A DNA stretch of 64,000 bases from Sphingosinicella microcystinivorans (GCF_027941835.1 NZ_CP116005.1:1999501-2063500); one strand, 5' to 3'; numbered from the stretch's first letter, positions 18,613-28,882 are shown. Notes: generated by a model from the sequence alone, not told the origin. Program-made: numbers and translations.

Positions 18613-20745
18613 TCACATTTTCACGCTGACGGTCGCACCGTAGGTTTTCGGTGCGGCCGGCGTGGACCCGAACAGCTCCGGCCGCTGGATCGTCCAGGCG
18701 TGCATCTTCTCGTCCGTGAGGTTCTTGCCCCAGATGCGCAGCGACCACCGTTCATCGCTGCTCGTATAGGTCAGGGATGCGTTGACGACGTCATGTGCCG
18801 GCTCAACCACGGAATTCTGGGAATCCCAATAGTACTTGCTGCGATGGCTGTAGGTGATGGCGGGCGTGAAGCTTCCGATCGGCGTTGCGATCTCGTAGCG
18901 TGCACTGGCTGAAAGCGACCACTTCGGTGCAGAGGCCAGGCGATTCCCCGTCGCATCACCCACGGTCGTCGTATAGCCGCCGCCGGGCAAGGCTTCGTAG
19001 AACTGCGCGCTTGCGTAGTCCGTGTACTTCGCATCCGTATAGGCAAGAGCGGCATTCAGGATGAGGCCGGGCGCTGGAACGATGTTGGTTTCCGCCTCGA
19101 AGCCCTTGATCCGGGCTTTTGCGGCATTCGTCTGAAGCGTGACGGCATCCTCGATGATCGTGACCTGGAGATCGCGATAGTCATAGGTGAATGCGGAGGC
19201 GTTGAATTGAACGCGCCGATTCAGGAACTGGGATTTGAAACCGGCCTCGAACGCCGTCAGCTTTTCAGGATCGACCGCGGGGGCGAAGGCGTTTCCGGTA
19301 TTGAACTGCCCGGAGTTGTAGCCCGTGCTGGCCGTGCCGTAGATCATGAAATCGGGGCTGAAGCTGTGATCCAGCGTGACACGCCAGGTCGGCTCCCTGA
19401 AGTTCTTGGACTGATAGCCGATGTCGCCCGGGGCATCGTTCACGTCGACATGGCCGTTGACGGAGCGGTGGTCGAACGTCATGCGGCCGCCGAGCGTCAG
19501 GTGCGTATCGGGCAGGAACTCCCACGTCGCCTCGCCGAACGCGGCGTATGAGTTGGCCTTGGTCGCACCGAAGACCTCCACCTTGGCGCCGCCGACATTC
19601 TCGCCGTAGAGCGCGATGGGGTCGAAGCGCGCATCAAAAAACATGTAATAAAGGCCGGCAACCCATTTGACGGGCCCGGTGTCCGGAGAGACGAGCTGCA
19701 GTTCCTGCGTGAAGCTGTCGGCGCGCTCCCAGATCGGTCCCTGGAGAAGGAAGCTGGGCGAACCGTCGGAGTCGTAGGGCCAGATCGTGCGGACGCGCGT
19801 GTACGCGCTGATGGAGACAAGCTCTGCCCAGCCCATGTCGTGCCGCGCTATCAGGCTGCCCGCCGCGACGCGCGTCCTCACGAAGGTCTCGAAGTCCCCT
19901 GTGAGATTGTAGAAGCCCGCGCTCGTCGAGCCGTCCTGCGCAAGCGTGCCGGGCATGGGGCTGTAGGCATTCGACTGGCTGCGCATGTAGTGATATTCGC
20001 CGATAAAGGTCAGCGAGGTGTCGTCGCTCGGCTGCCATTGCAGCTTCGCCCTCGCGTCTGCGGTTTTCTCGCGGTAGGTATCGTCACCCGTGGTCACGTT
20101 CGTGCCCCAGCCGTCCGCCTGGTTGTAATAGGCGAGCGAGATGTTGGCTGCGAGCGTGTCGGTAAGGCCCGTGGAGCCGTAGAACTTCGCGTCGAACGTA
20201 TCATAGTTGGCGTAGCCGACGGACGCTTCGATCGCGGGATCGTGGCTGGGATCGCGGGTCGTGATGCTGATGACGCCGCCGTTCGAATTGCGGCCGAAAA
20301 GCGTACCTTGCGGACCCTTCAGGACTTCGATCCGCTCGACGTTGTTGAGCGCGAAATTGGTCATCAGCGGACTGACCTGGAGGACGCCGTCGACAAATAT
20401 GCCCACGGAAGACTCATTGCCCGCCGTGACGATCGGCTTGCCGACGCCGCGGATGAACGGCGAGCCGTTGTAGCTCCGCTGCCAGCTGACGGCAGGGACG
20501 GCGACGGACAGGTCGTCCGTCGTTTCGACGCCCATCGAGGCGACGGTGTCGCCGGTAAGGGCCGTAATGGCAATCGGCACGTCCTGCAGGCGTTGCTCGC
20601 GCTTTTGCGCGGTCACGACGATCTCGCCGACGTAGGACTGCGCATCGTCATTCTGGTCGTTTTCCGTCTGCGCCCATGCGGCCTGCGCCGTGATGAGGGC
20701 GGTGACGGAAATTGCACAAGCCGGGATTATGAAGGTCTTCGCCAT
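18613..20745 (-). CDS. TonB-dependent receptor beside the quinoprotein cluster
   Basis: A 710-residue outer-membrane receptor from the ATG at 20745 (MAKTFIIPACAISVTALI, signal cut near AWAQ). The plug carries EIVVTAQKREQRLQDVPIAI and IEVLKGPQGTLFGRNSNGGV; the barrel ends in YGATVSVKM, with Met rather than Phe at the end. An upstream in-frame ATG at 20841 is less likely because it would precede the signal peptide. It is divergent from the PQQ alcohol dehydrogenase gene, which suggests it imports the substrate of that cluster. The ligand is not identifiable from sequence. Confidence 0.93.
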   Translation of the reverse strand: MAKTFIIPACAISVTALITAQAAWAQTENDQNDDAQSYVGEIVVTAQKREQRLQDVPIAITALTGDTVASMGVETTDDLSVAVPAVSWQRSYNGSPFIRGVGKPIVTAGNESSVGIFVDGVLQVSPLMTNFALNNVERIEVLKGPQGTLFGRNSNGGVISITTRDPSHDPAIEASVGYANYDTFDAKFYGSTGLTDTLAANISLAYYNQADGWGTNVTTGDDTYREKTADARAKLQWQPSDDTSLTFIGEYHYMRSQSNAYSPMPGTLAQDGSTSAGFYNLTGDFETFVRTRVAAGSLIARHDMGWAELVSISAYTRVRTIWPYDSDGSPSFLLQGPIWERADSFTQELQLVSPDTGPVKWVAGLYYMFFDARFDPIALYGENVGGAKVEVFGATKANSYAAFGEATWEFLPDTHLTLGGRMTFDHRSVNGHVDVNDAPGDIGYQSKNFREPTWRVTLDHSFSPDFMIYGTASTGYNSGQFNTGNAFAPAVDPEKLTAFEAGFKSQFLNRRVQFNASAFTYDYRDLQVTIIEDAVTLQTNAAKARIKGFEAETNIVPAPGLILNAALAYTDAKYTDYASAQFYEALPGGGYTTTVGDATGNRLASAPKWSLSASARYEIATPIGSFTPAITYSHRSKYYWDSQNSVVEPAHDVVNASLTYTSSDERWSLRIWGKNLTDEKMHAWTIQRPELFGSTPAAPKTYGATVSVKM

Positions 20746-21478
20746 TGGTATCGTCTCCCCAAAAATATGTTCTGATGTCGTTGGGACGAGGCGGGCCGCG
20801 CCCGTCAGCCTGCCGCCACGCAAACGCACGCCGGAAAACAAGTGAAACTTTCTGTCACTCTTTCCTCCCCATCATCCTGCGCCGGCTTTCCGGCACTTTC
20901 TTGTGAGGGGTCGGCAGATCAACGCCTCCCCTCGATACGTTAATTTCTGCAAAGTACGGGATAGCCGGTTGCGTTTCAAGAGAAATTACAACAGGTGCAA
21001 TTCTATTGCCGGTATCATGGTCGCACAGATAGGAAATCAAGCCCGCTCCACAGCCCGGATTCAGGGAAGGACTGGCCGTGCGCAGCAAAGGCTACTGTCA
21101 TAATATAATGATAATAAATGAAAAATAAGAACAATGAGGTGTGGAGCTCCTAGGCGGACTTGGGAGTATTCCTGCATAGGTCGATAGCCGCGATTGCCCG
21201 AAGTCATGGAAAACCAGTTGCATAAGGGTGCCATATCGGCATTCCAGCTCGGTGCCGTGCCCAACAATGTGTGACCAACCCTTATGTGTAGGCAGGAATC
21301 GACGGGACTTGCTCTCGGCGGTAGGCCCAAGTAAATTGCAACGTGTAGAAATATCTTGACCTTGGAAGGTTTCGGTTTCAGACGTGCAGAAAGAAAGAGG
21401 CGCTCCTCGAAAGTTGCCTCGACGCTGCGTCCCAGAACAGCAGTCTATTCGGTGCCGCGCCGATTTGGGAGAGGAAGA
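20746..21478. other. 733-bp divergent regulatory region
   Basis: The region separates the receptor and quinoprotein genes, and its middle part is AT-rich around 21090-21130. Apart from one sigma-54-like element it shows no gene that I can support: a long open frame on the minus strand here is the shadow of the downstream gene continuing into non-coding DNA. Its size suggests several regulator sites. Confidence 0.5.
21207..21223 (+). promoter_or_regulatory. Possible sigma-54 (-24/-12) promoter
   Basis: TGGAAAACCAGTTGCAT has the GG and GC dinucleotides with ten bases between them and a perfect TTGCAT -12 block; the -24 block is only TGG. It points towards the quinoprotein gene, 256 bp upstream of its start. 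A broken sigma-54 activator lies at the far end of the same cluster, which gives the match some weight. Confidence 0.3.
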
Positions 21479-23659
21479 ATGCCAGCTTCGCGTCGATTCG
21501 CAGGGGTCCTTTTCGCCGCAGCGGGGCTTGCCATGCTCGGCGCCTGCGGAGAGGCGGCGAAACCCGATGCGAACCCCGATGCCGGGCGTGCCGAAAGCGA
21601 TTTCGGAGCGCGGATCGTCGCTGCGGACGACGAGCCGGGCAATTGGCTCGCAACCGGGCGCAACTATCAGGAAACGCGTTTCAGTGCGCTCGACGAGGTG
21701 AACAGCCGAAACGTCACGGATATGGGGCTGCAATGGTATCACGATCTCGATACCGCCAGAGGGCAGGAGGCCACGCCGATCGTGGTCGACGGCATCGTGT
21801 ACACCAGCAGCGCCTGGTCGAAGGTCCAGGCTTTCGATGGCGAAACCGGCAGGCTGCTCTGGCAGTATGACCCGAAGGTCCCGGGCGAGGCGGCCGTCAA
21901 GGCTTGCTGCGACGTCGTCAATCGCGGGGTGGCCTATTGGGACGGCAAGGTTTTCGTCGGAACGCTCGACGGGCGCCTGATCGGCATCGACGCCGGGACC
22001 GGCAAGGAACTGTGGTCGACCCTCACCGTCGACCCTTCCAGACCCTACACGATCACGGGCGCTCCCCGTGTCGTGAAGGGGCTGGTCATGATCGGCAACG
22101 GAGGCGCCGAATTCGGCGTGCGCGGCTACGTGTCGGCCTATAATGCCGATACCGGGAAGATGGCATGGCGGTTCTACACCGTGCCGGGAGACCCGGCGAA
22201 GCCCGACGGCGCTGCCTCCGATGCCGTCATGGAGCGCCTCGCAAAGCGCACGTGGTCCAGGGATCACTGGGAGGTCAGCCACGGCGGCGGCGGCGGAACC
22301 GTCTGGGACTCGATGGCCTACGACCCGGAGCTCGATCTGCTCTATGTCGGCGTCGGCAACGGCAGCTACTGGCCCCAGAAGTATCGCAGCCCCGAGCCCT
22401 ACCCCGGCGGCAACAACGACAATCTCTTCGTCGCCTCGATCCTCGCCCTGAGGCCGGAGACGGGCGAATATGTCTGGCACTATCAGGCGACGCCCGGCGA
22501 TCAGTGGGACTACACGTCCACGCAGCACATGATCCTTGCCGATCTCCAGATCGGCGGCGCCGTGCGCAAGGTGCTGATGCAGGCGCCGAAGAACGGCTTT
22601 TTCTACATACTGGACCGCGCCACCGGGAAGCTGCTCTCGGCGGAGCCGTTCTCGAAGGTGACATGGGCGGACGGCGTCGATCTCGAAACCGGTCGGCCCC
22701 GGATCAAGCCGGAGGCGGACTATTCCCGAACCGGAAAGCCGTGGACGGCTTGGCCGGGCCCGCAGGGCGCGCATGGCTGGCCGCCGATGTCGTACAGCCC
22801 AATCACGGGCCTTGTTTACCTGCCGACGCAGGAGGTCGGGTTCACCTATCAGCTCGACGAGAACTTCAAGCCGTTTCCGCGCGGATACAACATCGGCGCG
22901 GACATCGCGGTGAACAGGCTGCCTGTCGATCCCGTCAAGCTTCAGAAGGTGCGGGAATCGGTCAAGGGGTATCTGACGGCCTGGGACCCTGTGAAGGGCA
23001 GGCCGGCATGGCGCGTGCCGATGTCGAATGCGGCCAACGGCGGCGTTCTGTCCACCGCCGGCGGCCTCGTGTTCCAGGGCGGCTCGACGGGATATTTCAG
23101 CGCCTACGACGCCGCCAGCGGCAAGAAGCTGTGGTCGTTCGACGGCCAGTCGGGAATCGTCGCGGCGCCCGTCACGTGGTCGAAGAACGGCAAGCAGTAT
23201 GTGACCGTGCTCGCGGGCTGGGGAACGACCGAAGGTCTCGGCGTCGGCCCGGTCAACTGGGGCAAGACCGGCCCTCGCCGCAATATCAGCCGTGTTCTCA
23301 CGTTCGCGCTGGGAGGACAGGCGAAACTGCCTGCCATCGAAACCGGCAACGACGTCACGCTCAATCCGCCCGAACAGTTTGCAGATAGCGCGATCATCGA
23401 GCAGGGGCGGCAAATCTACCACCGCAGCTGCTACGGTTGTCACGGTTATGGCGCGATGAGCGGCGGCGTGATCCCAGATCTTCGGTATTCCGGGACACTC
23501 TGGGATCGCGACTCCTGGAACGCGGTCGTTCTGGAAGGCATTCTTGCGGAAAGGGGCATGGTGGGCTTCGACACCAATTACTCGTCCGGGCAGTCCGACG
23601 CCATTCGCGCATACATCATCGACCAGGCGCATCAGAGCGTCAAATTGAAGAGCCGATAA
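21479..23659 (+). CDS. PQQ-dependent quinohemoprotein alcohol dehydrogenase (lipoprotein)
   Basis: Starting at the ATG at 21479 after GGGAGAGGAAGA, the 726-residue product has a lipoprotein signal with Cys23 in LGACGE, an eight-bladed PQQ propeller and a C-terminal cytochrome c domain. Seen: the vicinal Cys143-Cys144 pair that stacks on PQQ, a likely catalytic Asp in TPGDQWDY, repeated tryptophan-docking motifs, and heme c attachment CYGCH at 651-655 with a candidate Met ligand in GMVGF. It would oxidise an alcohol in the periplasm and pass electrons to the respiratory chain. No pqq synthesis gene is in the window. The aldehyde and acyl-CoA dehydrogenases downstream fit the next oxidation steps. 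Confidence 0.93.
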   Translation: MPASRRFAGVLFAAAGLAMLGACGEAAKPDANPDAGRAESDFGARIVAADDEPGNWLATGRNYQETRFSALDEVNSRNVTDMGLQWYHDLDTARGQEATPIVVDGIVYTSSAWSKVQAFDGETGRLLWQYDPKVPGEAAVKACCDVVNRGVAYWDGKVFVGTLDGRLIGIDAGTGKELWSTLTVDPSRPYTITGAPRVVKGLVMIGNGGAEFGVRGYVSAYNADTGKMAWRFYTVPGDPAKPDGAASDAVMERLAKRTWSRDHWEVSHGGGGGTVWDSMAYDPELDLLYVGVGNGSYWPQKYRSPEPYPGGNNDNLFVASILALRPETGEYVWHYQATPGDQWDYTSTQHMILADLQIGGAVRKVLMQAPKNGFFYILDRATGKLLSAEPFSKVTWADGVDLETGRPRIKPEADYSRTGKPWTAWPGPQGAHGWPPMSYSPITGLVYLPTQEVGFTYQLDENFKPFPRGYNIGADIAVNRLPVDPVKLQKVRESVKGYLTAWDPVKGRPAWRVPMSNAANGGVLSTAGGLVFQGGSTGYFSAYDAASGKKLWSFDGQSGIVAAPVTWSKNGKQYVTVLAGWGTTEGLGVGPVNWGKTGPRRNISRVLTFALGGQAKLPAIETGNDVTLNPPEQFADSAIIEQGRQIYHRSCYGCHGYGAMSGGVIPDLRYSGTLWDRDSWNAVVLEGILAERGMVGFDTNYSSGQSDAIRAYIIDQAHQSVKLKSR

Positions 23660-23680
23660 GCTCCGGACCCGAAAGACCTT

Positions 23681-24838
23681 ATGCCCATTCCCCTCCAGCG
23701 TGACTGCTACGACAGCGATCATGAGATTTTTCGTGACAGCGTGAGGTCGTTCTTCGAGCGCAGCCTCGTGCCCAATATCGAGCGCTTCGAGGAACAGCGC
23801 GAAGTCGACCGGGAGTTCTGGAACAGTTGCGGCAAGGCAGGGCTTCTCTGCCCGACGGTCCCGGAGGAATACGGAGGCCTTGGCCTCGACTTCCGGTATA
23901 ATGCCGTCGTCACGGAAGAGCTCGCCTATCTGGGTTCGTCGGCGAGCATTCCCCTGCAGTCCGATATCGTGGCCGATTATTTCGTCGATTACGGCAGCGA
24001 GGCGCAGAAGCACCGCTATCTGCCGGGCATGATCGACGGCTCGATCGTGGCCGCCATCGCCATGACGGAACCGGGTGCCGGATCAGACCTCAAGGGAATC
24101 AAGACCGTCGCGCGCCGCGATGGCGGAGATTGGCGGATCAGCGGCTCCAAGACCTATATAACCAGCGGCAAGCACTGCGACGTCGTGATCGTCATGGCGA
24201 AGACGGACCCGCAGATGGGTGCGCGCGGGATGAGCCTGTTCCTTGTCGACGCCGATACCCCGGGGTTCAGCAAGGGCCGGAAACTCGACAAGATCGGGCA
24301 GCACACGGCCGATACGTCGGAACTCTTCTTCGACGATGTGCGCGTTCCCGCGAGCCAGCTTCTGGGCGAGGAAGGGCAGGGCTTCATCCAGATCATGAAG
24401 CTCATTCCGCAGGAGCGTCTCAGCCAGACGATCATGGCGCAGGCAGGTGCGCAGCGCGCGTTCGACGAGGCCGTCAATTTCGCGGCAGGCCGTTCGATGT
24501 TCGGATCGCGCCTGCTCGACATGCAGAACACACGCTTCACCCTTGCCGATCACGCGGCGCATCTTCAGGTCGGCTGGGCGCATCTCGATCGCTGTATCAA
24601 CAGGATGGCGAACCATGCGCTGACGACCGAGGAAGCGTGCGCGGCGAAGCTCTGGCACACGGAAATGCAATGGAGGATCACCGACGAGTGCCTCCAGCTT
24701 CACGGCGGTGCCGGTTACATGAACGAATACACGATTGCCCGGCTGTGGCGGGATGCACGCGTGCAGCGCATCTATGGCGGGACATCCGAGGTGCTCAAGG
24801 AAGTCATCGGTCGCAATCTTGTCGCGGGGGCGCAGTGA
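23681..24838 (+). CDS. Acyl-CoA dehydrogenase
   Basis: A 385-residue FAD enzyme with AIAMTEPGAGSDLKGIKT near residue 127, the loop ISGSKTYITSG, LQLHGGAGYMNEY, and the catalytic Glu in RIYGGTSEVLKEVIGR near the C-terminus. The pattern is close to long/very-long-chain and isovaleryl-type acyl-CoA dehydrogenases. It is 21 bp behind the quinoprotein gene and so probably cotranscribed. The acyl group is unknown. Confidence 0.92.
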   Translation: MPIPLQRDCYDSDHEIFRDSVRSFFERSLVPNIERFEEQREVDREFWNSCGKAGLLCPTVPEEYGGLGLDFRYNAVVTEELAYLGSSASIPLQSDIVADYFVDYGSEAQKHRYLPGMIDGSIVAAIAMTEPGAGSDLKGIKTVARRDGGDWRISGSKTYITSGKHCDVVIVMAKTDPQMGARGMSLFLVDADTPGFSKGRKLDKIGQHTADTSELFFDDVRVPASQLLGEEGQGFIQIMKLIPQERLSQTIMAQAGAQRAFDEAVNFAAGRSMFGSRLLDMQNTRFTLADHAAHLQVGWAHLDRCINRMANHALTTEEACAAKLWHTEMQWRITDECLQLHGGAGYMNEYTIARLWRDARVQRIYGGTSEVLKEVIGRNLVAGAQ

Positions 24839-24917
24839 GCCGCCGCTGATTTTGTCGGAACTCCGGGCCGGGCGAGCGTGAGCCGCATCGGCCGGTGAAA
24901 AGTGGGAGAAGGAAACG

Positions 24918-26396
24918 ATGGCCTGGAAATCTGCTGACGGCGCTTACACGATCCAGCACCCCGACCGCTTTCTGATCGGCGGAGAGTGGGTCGCGCCATC
25001 GACGGATCGGACGATACGGCATCTCAACCCTGCGACCGAAGACCTCGAGATCGAGGTGGCCGAAGCCGTGGAGGCCGATATCGACCGCGCGGTGGCCGCG
25101 GCGCGCGACGCCTTCGACAGCGGGCCGTGGCCGCGGATGTCTCCCGCCGAGCGTGCAGGCTACCTGCGCAAGCTGGCGGATGGTATTCGCCGCCTGTCGC
25201 CGCAGCTCGGCCACAGCTGGACGCGTGAGGTCGGGGTTCTCTATGCGCTGTCCGAGCACGGCGGAACGGCATTCGCCGGCTATGTCGATCAGCACGCAGG
25301 CTGGGCGGACACGTTCCCGTGGGAGCAGACATTCCCCACGACCGACGGCCTTGGCGGCGATGCGCTCGTCGTTCAGGAACCGGTCGGCGTGGTCGGCGCC
25401 ATCATTCCCTGGAATGCCGCCTTCGTTCTTGCGCTCGTGAAGCTGACGCCCGCGCTGCTTGCCGGCTGCACTGTCGTGCTGAAGGCGTCTCCCGAGGCCC
25501 CGATCGGGCCGTATCTCATCGCCGATCTCATTCACTCGCTCGGTCTGCCGCCCGGTGTCTTCAATTTCCTAACGGCCGACCGCGAGGCATCGGAGCGTCT
25601 GGTCCGGAATCCGGACGTCGACAAGATCACCTTCACGGGCAGCACCGCGGCCGGAAAGCGGATCGCGTCCATATGCGGGGAACGCATCGCGCGCTACACG
25701 CTGGAGCTTGGCGGAAAATCCGCGGCGCTCGTGCTGGACGACTATGACATCGAAGCTGCGGCGACGACGCTTGCAAACAGCACTGCCTACATGACGAATC
25801 AGGTTTGCGCCGCGCTCAGCCGCGTCGTCGTCTCGGATGACCGCCACGACCAGATGGTCGATGCGCTCGCGAGGCGCTTCGAGGCGATCAAGGTGGGTGA
25901 TCCCTACGCGGCGGACAGCCAGATGGGGCCGCTGGCGATGGGCCGCCAGCTCGAACGCGTGCAGGGCTACATCGAGATCGGCAAGAAGGAGGCTTCGCTC
26001 GTGACCGGCGGCGGCCGGCCGGCCGATCTCAATCGCGGCTACTATGTCGAGCCGACGCTGTTTGCGGACGTGAACCCGGATTCCCGGATCGCGCAGGAAG
26101 AGATCTTCGGCCCCGTCGTCGTCGTTATTCGCGCGAAGGATCAGGACGACGCGATCCGTATCGCCAACAACAGCAGCTACGGTCTCGACGGCGCCGTGTT
26201 CACGCAGGACCCGAAGCTCGCCTATCGCGTGGCGAGGCAGATCCGCACCGGAACCATCGGGCACAATCTGCATCGCATGGATTTCGGTGTTTCTTTCGGT
26301 GGTTTCAAACAATCCGGCATAGGGCGCGAAGGCGGTCAGGATGGCCTCAGGTCTTTCCTGGAATCAAAGGCCATCATGCTTCAGCCTCATGCGTAA
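24918..26396 (+). CDS. NAD(P)-dependent aldehyde dehydrogenase
   Basis: A 492-residue aldehyde dehydrogenase with catalytic Glu in YTLELGGKSAALVL (about residue 263), nucleophile Cys in TNQVCAALSRVVV (about 297), the nucleotide loop ITFTGSTAAGKRI and the C-terminal FGVSFGGFKQSGIGREGG. It would convert the aldehyde made by the quinoprotein into an acid. It starts after GGGAGAAGGAAACG and lies 79 bp from the acyl-CoA dehydrogenase. Confidence 0.93.
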   Translation: MAWKSADGAYTIQHPDRFLIGGEWVAPSTDRTIRHLNPATEDLEIEVAEAVEADIDRAVAAARDAFDSGPWPRMSPAERAGYLRKLADGIRRLSPQLGHSWTREVGVLYALSEHGGTAFAGYVDQHAGWADTFPWEQTFPTTDGLGGDALVVQEPVGVVGAIIPWNAAFVLALVKLTPALLAGCTVVLKASPEAPIGPYLIADLIHSLGLPPGVFNFLTADREASERLVRNPDVDKITFTGSTAAGKRIASICGERIARYTLELGGKSAALVLDDYDIEAAATTLANSTAYMTNQVCAALSRVVVSDDRHDQMVDALARRFEAIKVGDPYAADSQMGPLAMGRQLERVQGYIEIGKKEASLVTGGGRPADLNRGYYVEPTLFADVNPDSRIAQEEIFGPVVVVIRAKDQDDAIRIANNSSYGLDGAVFTQDPKLAYRVARQIRTGTIGHNLHRMDFGVSFGGFKQSGIGREGGQDGLRSFLESKAIMLQPHA

Positions 26397-26420
26397 CGCT
26401 GCAAGCCAAGGGAGGATAGA

Positions 26421-27179
26421 TTGACAGGCATTCTGCATGGCGATGTCGCCGTCATAACGGGCTGTTCGCGCGGCATCGGCGCGGCAATCGCCGAGGCTTT
26501 CGCCCGCGAAGGGGCGAACCTGGTGCTCATGGGCCGGGACAAGGGGCGGCTTGAAGCCGTCGCTGACGCCCTGCGTGCGGCCTATGGTACGCGGACGGAG
26601 ATCGTGACGGGCGCGATCGCCGATTCCCTGACGTCTGCTCATGCGCTCGAGGCCGCCGACAGGCTCGGCGGGGCAACGATCCTCGTGAACAACGCGGGCA
26701 TATTCCCGGCCGCTGCGATCGGCGACACGACGGACGCGATGTTCGAGGACGTGATGGGGAGCAATTTTACCGGCACGTTCAACACCTGCCGGGCGCTCAT
26801 TCCCGGCATGGTGGCGCGCGGCAAGGGCTCGGTGGTCAATATTTCCTCGATCGCGGCCCGCGTGCCGACGCCAAGCCTTTCAATCTATGCGGCCAGCAAG
26901 GGGGCCGTCGAAGCCTTCAGCCGGGCGCTTGCTGCCGAAGTGGCGCCGGTCGTACGTGTGAACTGCGTGTCTCCCGGACCGATCCTCACGGAAGTGGCGA
27001 TGGAGATGGCGGCCAACGACACGACGGGCGCCGTGAACGAGGTTGAAAGCGGTATCCCTCTCGCGCGTCGCGGCACCCCTGAGGAAGTCGCGGAGGCCGT
27101 TCTGTTCCTCGCCAGTTCGCGAGGGAGCTGGACCACGGGGCAGGTGCTTCAGGTGAACGGCGGCGGACTGATGACGTGA
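26421..27179 (+). CDS. SDR family oxidoreductase
   Basis: A 252-residue classical SDR starting at TTG 26421 directly after a strong GGGAGGATAGA site. Motifs: TGCSRGIGAAI at the cofactor fold, LVNNAGIFPAA, the serine NISSIAARV and catalytic SIYAASKGAVEAF. It ends WTTGQVLQVNGGGLMT, typical of 3-oxoacyl-ACP reductase-like SDRs. It probably oxidises or reduces a hydroxyl/keto intermediate of the cluster. It is 24 bp behind the aldehyde dehydrogenase. Confidence 0.9.
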   Translation: MTGILHGDVAVITGCSRGIGAAIAEAFAREGANLVLMGRDKGRLEAVADALRAAYGTRTEIVTGAIADSLTSAHALEAADRLGGATILVNNAGIFPAAAIGDTTDAMFEDVMGSNFTGTFNTCRALIPGMVARGKGSVVNISSIAARVPTPSLSIYAASKGAVEAFSRALAAEVAPVVRVNCVSPGPILTEVAMEMAANDTTGAVNEVESGIPLARRGTPEEVAEAVLFLASSRGSWTTGQVLQVNGGGLMT

Positions 27180-27184
27180 TGCGA

Positions 27185-28408
27185 TCAATGCCTCGCCGGA
27201 TCTTCGGCAGGATAGCGCCCCAGAAACGGCAGAGACACCGCGCCGAGCACGAAGAACACAGCGGCGATCAGGAAACTCGTCTGTTCGCCGCCGGGCGTTT
27301 CATAGACGGCCGCGAAGGCGACCGGTCCTGCTCCCGCCGCGGCCGCCACGCCGAAATAGAGCATTCCGTATATCCGGGCAAAATGCGCCCGTCCGAAATA
27401 GCGCGCGGTGAGGTAGGCGAGCAGGTCGAGTTCCGCGCCTGATGCGAGGCCGACGAGTCCGGCGGCGACGGCCGCCATCCACGGCCCCGGCGCGCCGGAG
27501 AGGACCACGCAGCCGACCGCGGCGGGCAGCAGCGTGAACAGCGCCACGGCCGGAGCCCAGAACCTGTCGAGGAAAAATCCGAGGCCAAGGCGGCCGACGA
27601 TGAGCATCGCGGCGAAACTGCTCTGGGCCAGTGCCGCCTGTTGTGGTGCCAGACCCTTGTCGACGAGCGCGGGGAGCAGGTTCGGAACAATTCCCGCCAG
27701 CGACAGGTAGAGAATGACGACAGAGGCCAGGATCAGCCAGAAACGATAGGACGCGAGTGCCTGAGGCAATGTCATTCCGCCCGTGCCGGGGGCCGAAGCA
27801 TCGGTATCGGCATTGTCCTTCGGAAGATGCTTCAAATGGATCGCCGCGGCGGGCAACGCGATGAGCAGCGGCAGGGCCGCCAGCACGATATAGCCCGTCT
27901 GCCATCCCGCGTGTCCGACGACGGCGACGGTCAGCGGCGGGAGAATAAGGCCTGCGATTCCCGTCCCGATCAGCGCGATGGCGAGGGCAAGGCCGCGCTG
28001 TTTGCTGAAACGCAGCGTCACCGCCCTGCACCACACCACCGGCCCGCTGCCGCAGCCGACAAGAGCGGCCACGCCGTAGGCGGCGTAAAACCATGTCAGG
28101 GAGCCGTTCGACAGTGCCGCCATGCCGAGGCCTGCCGAGATGCCCAGAATGCCCGTAATCGCCATGGCGCGCATCGAGACCATGCGCAGCAGCCAGCCGC
28201 AGGCGACGGCGCCGATCCCGACTCCAAGCTGCGAAACCAGAATTGCGGCCTGGATTTCGGTGCGGGACCAGCCGAACGCGTCCTGCAGCGGCTTGACGAA
28301 AGCCCCGATGGTATAGGTGGGGATGCTCATCGCCCCCAGCGCCACGCCGCTCGTACAGGTCAGGACGAGCTTCCAGTTCCGGGCAAGCTCGGATTGGCTC
28401 CGTGTCAT
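27185..28408 (-). CDS. MFS transporter
   Basis: A 407-residue carrier with about 12 hydrophobic segments, beginning MTRSQSELARNWKLV and holding MFS-type loops around LLRMVSMRAMAITG and CRAVTLRFSKQRG. The layout resembles monocarboxylate/oxalate-formate type MFS proteins. It is encoded opposite to its neighbours, six bases from the SDR end, within the same catabolic cluster. It may import a substrate or export an intermediate; the solute is unknown. Confidence 0.88.
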   Translation of the reverse strand: MTRSQSELARNWKLVLTCTSGVALGAMSIPTYTIGAFVKPLQDAFGWSRTEIQAAILVSQLGVGIGAVACGWLLRMVSMRAMAITGILGISAGLGMAALSNGSLTWFYAAYGVAALVGCGSGPVVWCRAVTLRFSKQRGLALAIALIGTGIAGLILPPLTVAVVGHAGWQTGYIVLAALPLLIALPAAAIHLKHLPKDNADTDASAPGTGGMTLPQALASYRFWLILASVVILYLSLAGIVPNLLPALVDKGLAPQQAALAQSSFAAMLIVGRLGLGFFLDRFWAPAVALFTLLPAAVGCVVLSGAPGPWMAAVAAGLVGLASGAELDLLAYLTARYFGRAHFARIYGMLYFGVAAAAGAGPVAFAAVYETPGGEQTSFLIAAVFFVLGAVSLPFLGRYPAEDPARH

Positions 28409-28515
28409 GTGGCGGTCCCCAGGGCGGTCGTCGCGACCATTTTCATGCTTGCAAACAGCCTAGGTAAAAGCGACAAAGATTGCAACGTGATGCAAAACAA
28501 TAATGGGAGAGGATC

Positions 28516-28812
28516 ATGGCCCGCATCGCCAATTTCGTTAACTTTCAGGCGAAACCCGGCAAGGATACCGAACTGGGCCAAGCGCTGGCCGCGCTCGTGG
28601 AACCTACCCGCAACGAATCCGGCTGCATCCGCTACGACCTGTATTCCGGCGACGGTGGGCGCTGGTCCGTCCATGAGATCTGGCGCGATGAAGCGGCAAT
28701 CCAGTTCCATCTCGAACAGCCTTATATCGTTGACTTCATTGAAAAGATGCCGGGCCTCATTGCTCTTGACCCTGCGGTTTCCTCCTATCGGCCCGTGGAT
28801 GTAAGGGTATAG
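28516..28812 (+). CDS. Antibiotic-biosynthesis-monooxygenase (ABM) fold protein
   Basis: A 98-residue single-domain protein: MARIANFVNFQAKPGKDTEL opens the fold, followed by ESGCIRYDLYSGDGGRW and WRDEAAIQFHLEQPYI. ABM-fold proteins include cofactor-free quinol monooxygenases (YgiN-like) and heme degraders, and many are uncharacterised. It follows a clear GGGAGAGGATC site and begins a rightward set with the crotonase, the enolase-type enzyme and the oxidoreductase. Confidence 0.86.
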   Translation: MARIANFVNFQAKPGKDTELGQALAALVEPTRNESGCIRYDLYSGDGGRWSVHEIWRDEAAIQFHLEQPYIVDFIEKMPGLIALDPAVSSYRPVDVRV

Positions 28813-28882
28813 GAAGGAAAACGCGTTGTAATAAGATGACCGCTGCGATAAAGGGGCGGCACAATGGGGAGTATGTTGGGCA

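Noticed and set aside
21098-24013. A 971-codon open frame on the minus strand across the quinoprotein gene
   Set aside because: It is the antisense of a gene with clear PQQ and heme motifs and has no family features of its own. Long antisense frames are common in GC-rich coding DNA.
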